64,000 nucleotides of DNA, taken from positions 2,108,001 through 2,172,000 of the forward strand of contig JAHLMK010000007.1 of the NCBI GenBank assembly GCA_019915135.1, written 5' to 3'. The notes below the pieces were generated by a model. That model was not told where the DNA came from. It made no database searches and saw only the letters and a list, made by a program, of their open reading frames with translations. Position numbers and translations under genes: made by a program. The stretch is from Strobilurus pachycystidiatus (taxonomy: Eukaryota; Basidiomycota; Agaricomycetes; Agaricales; Physalacriaceae). Positions 11,106 to 21,100 of this stretch are shown piece by piece; position 1 is the first letter of the stretch, and each line of letters begins with the position of its first letter.

Positions 11106-11825
11106 ATGTCTCTATCCACAACCTCTCGTGCTGCCGATGCTAAAGCCTCAGCAGCGCCTGCGGATTCGGATTCGACTGTCGCTGGCCAGCCAGGTCCGTA
11201 TGGTCTCGGTTACATGGCTAATTTTATGCTCAACGCCTTTTTTTCAGACTCGGTTGTCAAGCCACCCGCCTATGACATTCCCTCCTCCTTCCCGGCTCGT
11301 TTTATCTACGATCCGCTCATTCCTCTCGACGCTTACGTTGACGAAAGCGTTCCCTTGCGCGCGGGTGTCCTCTTCAACAAGGTCCCAGATCAGCCGCTCC
11401 AGCCTGCCTACATCTGCGGCGAGGCTGATGGCTCCAAGACGTTTTTCTATGTCATCACTGTCGGCTTGAAAGTCGGTATTGTCACCAGCTCGTATGTAAT
11501 TTCTTATTCCAATTGTTGTCATGGCACTATTTGACAATAAATATCAGTGCTGAAGCGTCCGCCATGATCAATGGGGTCTCTGAGGGCTTCCGCAAGAAGC
11601 GCCACAGTCAACACGCTGCCCTCCAGTTCTTTAACGAAGAACTGGCTGCAAACAAGGTGCGGATTGGCAAGTATCGCAAGTCTTCTCGCGACAGGTTAGT
11701 GTCATTATTTTGCGCCGCCCACCTCGTCCTCACCGGTCGTTCTTACAGGTTACTCTGCTGTGTTCTGATGTAGTCTCAAGTTCCTCGCGGGAGTGGATCG
11801 GACCCTGGTCATCAAAGCCCGTTAA
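11106..11825 (+). CDS. Cargo gene b (K1), unknown
   Basis: Exons 11106-11491, 11548-11694 and 11774-11825 join in frame to give 194 residues. The core (SYVDES/AYVDES...GVLFN-VPDQPLQP...ADGSKTFF) and the segment GVSEGFRKKRHSQHAAL...KVRIGK align with K2 gene b, and the two central introns sit at matching places. The N-terminus is Ala/Ser-rich. K1 b ends FLAGVDRTLVIKAR and lacks the membrane helix at the end of K2 b. No catalytic motif is recognised. Confidence 0.75.
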
Positions 11826-11878
11826 ATAGTGTGCCTGTCGTTTACAATGCTATCTATGTGCCCTTTCCATCTGCCCTC

Positions 11879-12861
11879 ATGAGTCCTCGTCTTCCCAACG
11901 CTGGCTCGCGATCAGCTCGCCCACCTCCAATTGTGATAGATCTGAGCTCCGATGAGGAGGACGGTCTGGCCATCCCTTCATTACCGCCATCGCCCCTACG
12001 TTCTGAGACTCCGCCGCCAGCCTATGGTAACATAGCCAATGACGCGGACGACCTCGTTGCTGCTCTAGACAATATTCGCCTTGGTCCACCCGATGGGTCG
12101 GCTGTATACGTCATTCGCAGAGGAGCCAACACGCGTATCACCACGCAATGGTGGGCACAACTTTTCCTTGGCTATGGAAAATCTGATTCAGAATTGCAGG
12201 TCGGATGCCGGGAATGCTCAGCACCGCCAAGGCGCACAAGTTGAACGTCTGACTCCCACAAAACCGCGCTCGTCGGGCCGATGCAAAGCATACGTCGTTT
12301 TCGTAGGACACCATCCAGGTGTCTACAGCAGCTGGTGCGCATGTTTAATATCCTTCCTTCACAATCCATGCTGAAGATCGTTTTGACCATTTTCATCATC
12401 AGGGATGATACGAAACGCCAGACGGATGGGGTTTCGGGCGCCGTTCACCAAGGGTATCGACTGCTAGCCCAAGCACATGCTGCCTTTTCCTTTGCGCAGG
12501 AGCATGACTTAATCGCCGAGTTCCTCCCGACTGCGGACCGACAGTTCCGTGAGATCCGCCCTCAAGATCCACAGGTAAAGGTTTGGACTCGCGACGGCCC
12601 GCTCAGCGCTGGTGCTCGCACCGACTCTTGGCATGTTGTATTCGCTGGGACGCAGCCGGGCATTTACCGCACATAGTAAGCACCTTATTTACTCCTGTCC
12701 TGGAGATAACTCATGAATTGGCTAGTGTTGAATCCGCTTACCATCACATTGGCGTCCCAGGCGCTGTGTATCGCGGATTTCCTACCTACGAGGCAGCCGT
12801 GACCGCATACACACTCGCCTGCGACGCAGGCAACATTGTGGTTATGGAGGCTGTCACATAG
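11879..12861 (+). CDS. Cargo gene c (K1), double viroplasmin/RNase H1 N-domain protein
   Basis: Four exons (11879-12150, 12200-12334, 12403-12675, 12726-12861) total 816 nt, 271 residues. The start is the first in-frame ATG (MSPRLPNAG). Near residues 20-30 lies PPIVIDLSSDEED, a textbook SUMO-interaction-like motif. Two copies of the caulimovirus viroplasmin / RNase H1 N-terminal type of domain follow: YVVFVGHHPGVYSSW...GVSGAVHQGY, and HVVFAGTQPGIYRT...GVPGAVYRGF. Introns fall at the same points within both repeats, as expected from an internal duplication. No RNase H catalytic domain is attached. The related domain of RNase H1 binds RNA-DNA hybrids or dsRNA; that activity here is inference. 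Confidence 0.85.
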
Positions 12862-12932
12862 TTCTCTCGCTAGTTCATACTTCACAAACGCCCATGTTAA
12901 AATACATCGTCGTGTCATTGCTGCTACTCTGA

Positions 12933-13670
12933 TTAGACCAAGTCCGAAACTGGCTCTTCAGCGACAGTCTGGTACCAAAAGCCCTTTTCCGCCATGTGCG
13001 CTTGAAATTTTCCCTGCACTAACGAGATTGCTATGTCGCCGATGGAAGTGACGAGATAGTGAGAACGCTCGCGAAGGGCTGTCGCCGCCGTCAAGAGCCG
13101 GCCATCTCCCACGCGCTCCGTAACCTCTGTAATCAAACAATTCGACTTGTGAAGCCATCGCTGAGGTCCAGCCATAGCCTCTATCAAAGTCTTCTGTTGG
13201 CGCTCATCGTCGCCGGCGTGATCTGCGAGCAAGACACATAACTTGTCAAGCCAAGCAGGCAAGTCGTCACCGATAGTTTCCTGTATTCGGCCCTCTAGAC
13301 GGCCCAGTTTGCGCGACAGGTTTCGAGAAATGACCGCGTCCGGAAGTCTATTAGTATATGTGACCTTGTCAGAAAGGCTAGTCAATAGATTGGAGAGATA
13401 GATACACACGATGCTTCATAGTCCTCTGCTCCTTCAAATTTACTAGCTCTTCCCGCCTTTGTGCGCCCGTCGATGGCGCCTGGAAGCTTCTGGCGACGAT
13501 ATTTCTGTCTAGCCTTTTCGTTGAGGCGGCCCTTGTTGCTAGTGGCAATTGAATAGGGTACCAATTATCTATAGATATCCGTGCGCGTACCGTTCCCAGT
13601 AGTCACTCTTGGCCTTTTGAACGGCCCATTCACGGTCCTCGTCAGATATATATAGCTTCTTGCCAGCCAT
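12933..13670 (-). CDS. Cargo gene d (K1), small basic/coiled protein
   Basis: It starts at the ATG of MAGKKLYISDEDREWA (13670). It continues through a short exon ending YWER, a basic segment RLNEKARQKYRR, and a helical C-terminal half (RNLSRKLGRLEGR...LPAWLDKLCVLLADHAGDD). At least two introns are needed; one would be only about 32 nt, so the exact structure is uncertain. The order EDR-A-K-YW, then NE+AR-YR, then SRK...W...C is shared with K2 gene d. It resembles a basic-region plus coiled-coil protein, possibly DNA-binding. It is convergent with gene c. Confidence 0.55.
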
Positions 13671-14034
13671 TGTGAGAATGTCCGGGGATTTCAGTGTCGC
13701 GAGAGGGAATGGTAGTGGCAATAGTGCTCCGGCGGATGGAGATCGAAAACAAGTGTCGACGATCTAATTGTAGTAACACGATCGCCTTCGGAATGACATT
13801 TTCCCTAGATAAGTTTGACTTTTCTCGTCTGCCTCCCCGTTTCTCCGACATTTTGCGTGGGAGCTTATTGCGAAAACCTCGTGCTATAGTAAACATACGC
13901 TTTCATTGCTGACAGGTAAGGTCGCCGACCTGGAGGCTTGCCATGGTCGACCTAATTTTCCCTAGATAGAATGAATCTGACTTCTTGTGATGGAGGGCGA
14001 GACCACAGTAACACCAGAGTGGCAGTGCTTTCGA
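13671..14034. other. Spacer with repeated TTTCCCTAGA motif
   Basis: TTTTCCCTAGATA occurs at about 13799 and again at about 13957. The same word (TTTCCCTAGACA) occurs twice downstream of gene d in K2 (about 40229 and 40409). No gene is supported. GACCACAG near 14001 is the inverse of CTGTGGTC at the end of the tRNA-like sequence. Confidence 0.5.
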
Positions 14035-14135
14035 GCCACGGTGGTGTAGCGGTAAAGCACGCCATGGTCTTCCATGGAGACCCGAGGTTCGATTCCCGGT
14101 CTGTGGTCATAAGATTGTGCACTTGTTTTTTTTTT
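14035..14135 (+). ncRNA. tRNA-like gene (K1), Gly-like with 6-nt anticodon loop
   Basis: A 7-bp acceptor (GCCACGG with CTGTGGT), a D-arm (GTGT...GCAC) and the conserved GGTTCGATTCC B box are present. A T-run at about 14126-14135 would stop RNA polymerase III. The anticodon stem is CCATG/CATGG with a six-base loop (GTCTTC) instead of seven, and the T-stem has mismatches. It looks like a tRNA-Gly derivative that cannot decode normally. It could be transcribed without being a working tRNA. Confidence 0.5.
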
Positions 14136-14214
14136 ATCTACCCAGATCTAACTCCACGTGGCCTCTCCAATAGAGTAACTTGGCGGTCACACAACTTTCC
14201 TCTTGCCCGCACCA

Positions 14215-14911
14215 ATGCAAGAACAACTGAGCCGTCCTCCCCTTGTCCCACCTCCGCCCGATTTCGATTTGCGCGACCGTGAATTTACACCTGTGGTCAG
14301 GTTCCAGGATCCGTACGCCTCATTCTCATGATGCGGGGCACGGCATTAATGTTACTGGTCAGATCCTCGTGGTTGCGACGCCCTCGTCCATCTTCTCCAA
14401 CGGTACAGCTCACCATGCTTGGTTCTACTCCGTAAGCAGTTCAGCTTATCTTCAATTTACCATGAATCAGCTGACAAATGGTAGTGGTGAACGCGAAGAT
14501 TATTTTTGTTTCCTCGAGCGCAATATCTTGCGCATCCACGACATATACGGCCAAGAAGCCCACGGCGAAGTCCCTCGTATCTGCATACGGGCTCTCGTCG
14601 ATCGCGTCATTGCATCTGGGCCTGACGCGAAGTATATCCTCTGCCAGGAGCGCGAGAAATTCATCATCGCGCATTCCAGGATGCAGCTCCCTCTTCGTCG
14701 CATGCGTGCACTCTCCATCGAAAATCCCGCTTTGAGCGATCGACTGGACGACTGCGAAATGAAGGCCGGAGACCTCAACTACGCCGTGATTTTGATTGAG
14801 GATATCATTACACAGACAAACGCGTATGGTTTGGGCGTGGATACGCAGACGGTTTCCTGGTCTCAACAGCTGGAAGGTGCCATTCGGACGGGACTTATCG
14901 AGTACCTCTAG
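14215..14911 (+). CDS. Cargo gene e (K1), unknown
   Basis: The candidate start is the ATG at 14215 (MQEQLSRPP). The first part changes frame near 14300, so an intron or frameshift is needed. From about 14330 the frame stays open to the stop at 14911. A clean segment at 14470-14908 encodes ERNILRIHDIYGQ, RICIRALVDRVIASG, a Cys/His pair and a mostly helical, acidic end. I find no counterpart in K2 and recognise no family. Confidence 0.45.
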
Positions 14912-15046
14912 GCGTAGATATTTTGGCCGAAGGCTCGGTGCTCACCACATGCTTCCCAGGCTCTTCCAGGGCGCATCTTTCAATTTCAATATCCGTACAT
15001 ATACCATTTCAGTCTTCGCCCGCAATTTGCAGCCTTGACTTGTACC

Positions 15047-15720
15047 ATGACAGGTGTACCGCGCTCCCCGCCGGGGACGACCAAAATCCTTAATCTCGTC
15101 GGCTCTACTCGCCCAGCTCGGGGCCATATCTCGGCGAGGTCCTGCAAGTCCCTTGGAAAGGCGCGTGCACCTACCAAGGCTGCCCCAGTAGGCCAGCGCA
15201 CCATTCAATGGCCTCTCTCTGCCTGGAGCTGCCGAAAGTGAGCGCCATCTTCCACTACTTTCTTACCGCTCACCTTTGGATGTTAGACGCATTTCGAAGC
15301 ATATTCGCACTCTCCGGCCCATTCGCGACGATTATCTGCTCGGTAATGGCGCCTTGAACCTTAGTGCGTATTCTCCATCCCAGCTGGACCTCTATCTCAC
15401 CGTTGATTCAAGGACGTCGTGGAGAAGAACCACTTGCGCCGCATGATGAGCCTCAATTTGCCCAACCTCCGGATGTCAAGCACGTTCACGATGAAGTCGG
15501 TCGCTTTCTTTCGGCCTATGATTTGACAGCATTGGAGGCTCGCTTCGAGGAGATGGGTATATACACTCATGAGGACTTGGTCATCATTGCAGTTGACATT
15601 CGACGGAACCAGACGTTGCGACAGGAGTTCAAATCGGGCGTCATGGCGAACGCGGAGGTGTGGCATGTTCTGAAGAAAGCCCTCTACCGCTATGCGCGGC
15701 CCGCCCGTAGTGCAACGTAG
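15047..15720 (+). CDS. Cargo gene f (K1), unknown helical protein
   Basis: Exons 15047-15237, 15287-15363 and 15413-15720 total 576 nt, 191 residues. Exons 2 and 3 have exactly the lengths (77 and 308 nt) of K2 gene f, with the same phases. Shared motifs are LRPIRDDYLLG and a C-terminal helical domain (RFLSAYDL...FEEMGIYTHEDLVIIA...VWHVLKKALYRYA). The N-terminus is basic and disordered. The C-terminal domain resembles that of gene g and may be a small SAM- or death-like helical bundle; this is inference only. Confidence 0.75.
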
Positions 15721-15918
15721 ATTTACCGTCGCGGACCCGCGGTTCCTCTCTAATTTCATTTTTAAACCAGGTGGTACAGTTTCATTTATGTATCAGGTGG
15801 TACTGAAGTCTTGGCATGTTATCGAGATAAACCGGTTATTGTCATTGGAAATAATATATACTCTTGTGGCGACGGATATCTGGTCTTTGCATCTGACCCA
15901 TTTCGATCCCCAACCATC

Positions 15919-16442
15919 ATGTTCTTGACTCGCGTGCAAAACTCTCGGGCCTCCTTCAGTGCAATGCATGATCCTCTCGGTCCTCGCGGTGCTTTCCCGA
16001 CACAGAATGTTTATCAATGGTAGGTCTTGCTGCACGGCTTTTGCGTGGTCGTGTTTGACCTTTTCTTAGGAAGATTCAGCTTTTCCTAGAGGCGCGCGGT
16101 CGGCCTTCGCGAGATGTCTATGTGCTTTCAATGGATGACGAGATTGTTGAGGCATTCGCGACCGACGGCGCCTTCTTGATACCCCGCCTCCTGCTTTGTG
16201 GCATTTCGACCGCCACTGATCTCGAGGTGGTTCAGAGTGCTATGCACGATGACGATCATCGCTATGATCTGCGGAAGGCGCTCACTTTGTCGGCCCGTGG
16301 GCCAAATTGGATTCTCTTCCGCAGTGTACTAGGTAAACTCACTCCGTCTTGGAACGCCGATAGAGACAATCGCCAGTCTACAGATTCCAATGATCGTGCT
16401 GTCCGGTGCGTGTATCTCCATATTCGACTCCCATTGGCCTGA
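15919..16442 (+). CDS. Cargo gene g (K1), diverged relative of gene f
   Basis: Exons 15919-16019 and 16070-16442 give 157 residues starting MFLTRVQNS. The segment AFLIPRLLLCGISTATDLEVV...RYDLRKAL...PNWILFRSVLG follows the same spacing as the end of gene f (FEEMGIYTHEDLVIIA...VWHVLKKAL), so it is probably a paralogue. The C-terminal 45 residues after VLG look unstructured, and another intron may replace them. There is no K2 counterpart. Confidence 0.5.
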
Positions 16443-16453
16443 CTTTGAGTAAG

Positions 16454-16701
16454 TACTGTAGTGTTTTGACCATAGGTTCGCGGCATGTGACGCGATATGC
16501 TGCGAACTTACAGCGAACAGGTTCGTGAACCCTTAAATTGCCTTATTTGGACGGTTCCGCCGCAGGCGGGACCTGAAATTACCACTTTTGGCCGCTTGTG
16601 CCTGATTGAGAAGCACCGTGACGCGATATGCAATATGTATAGGTTCAGTTCACAGAGCTGCGTGACCCAATATGCGAATATGCGGTCGAAACACTACAGT
16701 A
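16454..16701. mobile_element. MITE with TA-flanked inverted ends
   Basis: CTGTAGTGTTTTGACC at the left faces GGTCGAAACACTACAG at the right, with one mismatch. Each is bordered by TA (16454 and 16700), as for Tc1/mariner-type insertions. The inside has a near-palindrome (GTTCGCGGCAT...ATGCTGCGAAC) and a repeated GTGACGCGATATGC. There is no coding capacity in its 248 bp. Confidence 0.6.
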
Positions 16702-17704
16702 TCCTGCATCGCCAGATGCTGACCGTTGATACGCAGGGTACTATTCCAGTACTAGAAACGGGGAATTTTGCGATTCCTGAATAGCCCAAAGACCTTAGGA
16801 ACCTCCAGTCAAGTACTTAGGATAGAGCACGCAGGAGTGACTGCCTTGACGCGGGCAAGCCTCCAGGACAAGGTCCAGGCGCCTTAACAAGTCCATTAGG
16901 ACAGGCGCGATCGAAACCTTCGATCACCTTCATCCGAATATCCTTATCCGCGCGTTGGATCTCTCTCAAGATCCCGTACCTTTGCGTGTACCTTGTACTA
17001 CAGACGATGTGCTATAACCATTCGCACCCAAGGAGGGTCCAAGGTCTCCAGGCGGTTCAGTTAGAGCGACCCAAGACCGGCGCACCTCAACCCAAAGACC
17101 TGGAAGGTCCCGAAATAGTTCAAGGACGTCACAACCCTTTTGGGGAAACAATCTTCGGAGCTGTCAAGGACTCCGAACCGACGCCTTCCGCTATGCCGAT
17201 CGATCATGATCCACGATCAAGGACCACCCCAAAGGCAGGGTGTATTACCACTTTAAGGAAGCACTCCCCTGTAGTGTCTGCGCTCGAAAGGACGTTCTTA
17301 ACGATCTCCATCCAACCTCTCCACAAGAAAGCAGGTGTCCGTAGGACCTTGCATCATAAAGATACCTAAGGATCAAAGTCCTTATCGGACCTCGATCTCC
17401 TGGGCCCAAGGATTATACCATACCGCCAAGGTGGCGTATATGGCTAAAGGACCAAGCGGCCTGTCCGCAGTTGTTTCGACCAGGGATAGCCAATAAGAAC
17501 CCAGCATTTGTATGACTCGAATGTCCGATGTATCCAATCCTAGAATAGATGCTTACTCAGTAGGAGACCACCAGTAGTATAAAAGGGCCCAAAGGACCCA
17601 TATTTCGGGAGCTTAGAGCCCCCTCCAGTAGCCGCTAGTCAGACGCAGCCATTGTAGTGAATCTATCTCGAGTTTCGACTCATTTCTGCAAAGAACCCAA
17701 AGAC

Positions 17705-18175
17705 TGTCAAGACCGGTGCCCGAATACTAAGGCAACCACCCAAGTCACAAACAAGACAGAGAAGAGGGATAGAGATTGAAGTATAAGATGTGGAGGAGTG
17801 TGTTGAGCTACAACAGTACTAGGAGCGACCAAGCAGTGAGTAGACGAAGAGAACAGACTGAGGAAACTAAAGGGAAGGGAGCTACTATATATATACAAAG
17901 TCCGTGGCTGTGTAGTAAGGAGGAGAACAATAAGACAATAGGAAGTCCTAATGTGGCGAGACAATAGGCGGGCCGGAGTAGAGACAATAGGCGGTCCGGA
18001 GTGGATCCAGGTGGTCATCAGACCACTGATGGACAGGTCTAGGCAATGCCAAGACGATGGATGCCAAGTGAATGTGGGCTAGGTCCAGGCCGAGGTGAAT
18101 GTAGAGATGGGAGAATGTGGCGATGTCGGGAGTGGGGACGTGATGGAGGAAGCAGAATAGAGGCGATTCGTGACA
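17705..18175 (-). repeat. 3' LTR of element B
   Basis: TGTCAAGACC...GATTCGTGACA on the plus strand. The complement of TATATATA near 17890-17897 would serve as the promoter in the 5' copy. The pol reading frame continues 137 bp into this LTR. Confidence 0.95.
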
Positions 18176-21100
18176 ATACCCCCTCTTTAGGATGCGCTTG
18201 CGCCTGGAGCGCAGTAGTCCCCGTCCAGATGTCGTTAACGGTGACACCGAGAGTGCGAAGGTGGGGAAGGGGTTTGGAGTAAGCCGTGGGATGCGTACGA
18301 TGGAATTCCTTGATCAAAGGGAGTGCCTTTGTGAGGTTGGAACTGGGTTCCCAGGTGTTCTCTGATGACGGGTAGTCCAACCACTTCACCAAGTACTGAA
18401 TGCCGCGCTTGTTACGAGTTGGGCGAGAGTCGAGTATGGCTTCAACATCAAACTCTTCCTTGTCGTCGATGAGGTCGGGCGGATTAGATGGGAAATTAGG
18501 CCCATGAGCCTCGGTCTCCACAAAAGGAAGGAGGAGGGCGGCGTGGAAGACAGGGTGTATACGCCATGTGGGAGGAAGTTTGAGACGATAGTTGACTGGT
18601 CCAAGTACGTCAGTGACTTCAAAAGGCCCATGATGCTTGTCTGAGAGCTTAGCTTTGGGTCGCGTTGTCTTGAGATTCTTTCCGTCAAGCAACACCTTGT
18701 CACCAACTTTGAACGTAATGCCCTTCTTGGTGACATCTCCGTTGTTCCGCTTCATGATCTCTGCGGCGGTGGTAAGGCTAGCCTTGACTTCCTCGCGAAG
18801 CCGTTCTAGGTTGGTCAACCGTTCTTCAACAGTGGGAATGTTGGACGTGGGGTTCAAAGAGGGGTATAAGCGGGGTTTGAAACCGTGAAGAAGTTCAAAG
18901 GGGGACTTGCCCGTGGCGGAGTGAATGCGACTGTTGTGAGAGAATTCCGCAAAGGGAAGGTATTTGACCCAGTCGTCTTGTCGGTAGTTACAGAAAACGC
19001 GGAGGTATTGTTCAAGTTCTTGATTATAACGCTCGGTCTCGCCATCTGTTTGAGGATGGTAAGCCGTACTAAGCGCAGAGGTAATTCCTAGCTTAGCGTG
19101 AACGGCTTGCATGACCTTGCTTGCAAACTGGGGACCACGATCAGAGATCATCTTGTCCCAGAGACCATAGCGTCGATAAACACCATCCACCAAGATATCA
19201 ACCGTACCATCCGCATCAATGGTCTTGCGGCATGGAGATACAATTACCGTCTTGGTGAAGCGGTCAACAACACAATGGATAGCGTTATACCCTTCGCACT
19301 CGGGTAGATCTGTAATGAAGTCGGTGGTGATAGTCCCAAAAGGGCGCTCGGGGATCTCGTTGGGTATAAGGGGAACATGTGCCGGATGATTCCTAGGTTT
19401 CGTCATCTGACAGGTAGCACAGCCATCGACATAGTCGCGAACAAAGACAGACATGCCTGGCCACCAGAATTCTCGACTGAGAAGTTCGTAGGTCTTGAAG
19501 CGTCCAGGGTGTCCAGGACCAAGAGAGTCGTGGTGCATCTTGACAATGTCTCGGCGTAGTTGCAGGTCATCGGGAACATAGACCTTGCCACGGAAGAGAA
19601 CTAGTCCGTCTTCGTAGTTCCATTCCTGTAGATTTTTGACCAGCGAACGAGGACCATTGCGAAGAATGACTTCTAACGCACCACGGACCTCAGCGTCCTT
19701 GTTTGGACATTCCCGAATACGTCGTCGCAGCTCAGCGTCTCCGACGGCTACAACTTCTCCGGGTCTGGTAGCGCGAATTCGGAAAAACTTTGGATCAAGG
19801 AGGATCCTGTCGGTGTTGTCGTCATCGACCCCCTCTTTGTGATCCGCACGGCGGGAGAGTGGGTCACTACGGTTCTGAGTACCAGGTTTATGAGTGAGAG
19901 TGAAGTCAAAGCGAGTGAGGAATAGTGCCCAGCGAGCCTGTCGCCGGCTGAGTTTCTGCGAGTTGGCAAAATATTCAAGGTTCTTGTGGTCGGTGAGAAT
20001 ATCAACTTGGTGTGCTGAACCTTCGAGGTACTGGCGCCAGGCTTCCAGAGCACGGATAATAGCGAGAAGTTCCTTGTCATGAATGTCATAATTGCGTTGA
20101 GGTTCAGAAAGGGACTTAGAGATGTAGGCGACAGGATGCCATTGGTCGTCGTTGCCTGTCTGGGATAGAATTCCGCCTGTGGCATAGTCTGAAGCATCTA
20201 CTTCCACACGATAGGGCTTGTCGGGGTTAGGCATGATAAGAACGGGTGACGATGTGAACGCATCTTTAAGTGCCTCGAAGGCCTCTTGACACTCCAGTTT
20301 CCAGACCCATGGTTCGTCTTTCTTGGTGAGATCAAACAGGGGGCGCGCAATCCGAGAGAAACCTTCAATGAAACGACGGTAGAAATTCCCAAAGCCAAGG
20401 AATGATTGGACGTCCTTGACATTCCGAGGTAGCGGCCATTTGGCGACACCGTCTACCTTGACCGGGTCCATGCGAAGTTCATTGTGAGAGATGATGAGTC
20501 CGAGGAATTCAATAGACTCAGCTTCAAAGGTGCACTTCTCGGGCTTAGCATAGAGATCGTGCTCCTTTAGGCGCTGGAGAACCTGCAAGACGACCTTGCG
20601 GTGTTCTTCTAAGGTCTTGGTGAAGATCAAGATGTCGTCCATGTATACGACAACTTTGCCGGAGTCGATCAGGTCCTTGAGAATGGTATTCATCATTGCT
20701 TGAAATGTGGCAGGAGAATTCATAAGACCAAAGAACATCACCAAGGGTTCAAACAGACCGCGGTTTGTCTTGAATGCGCCTTTCCACTCGTCTCCTTCCT
20801 TGATTCGGCAGTTGTTGTAGCCTTGACGAAGGTCTACCTTTGAAAAGTAACGAGCACCCTTGAGTTTATCGATCAATTCTCCAATGAGCGGGAGTGGGTA
20901 CTCGTTCTTGATGGTGCCTTTGTTAAGTTCGCGATAATCCTGGACGGGGCGTAGTTTTCCGTCTTTCTTTTTAACAAAGAAGAAGGGACTTGCCATGGGG
21001 GACTTGGAAGGACGTATGTATCCTTTTGCCAGGTTTTCGTCGAGAAACGCGTCAAGTTCAGCTTGTTCAGTTGGAGACAATGGGTAGGTTTTGCATGGTT

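Larger units (their letters stand above)
7377..16442. mobile_element. Cargo cluster K1 related to KDZ transposon K2
   Basis: Genes a2 and a1 (minus), b and c (plus), d (minus), a tRNA-like sequence, then e, f and g (plus). The order a-b-c-d-f and the strands match K2. No complete transposase lies inside; the nearest is the truncated KDZ1 gene at 3512-6645. I could not find terminal repeats, so the true ends are unknown. It may be a non-autonomous or broken KDZ element. Confidence 0.6.
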
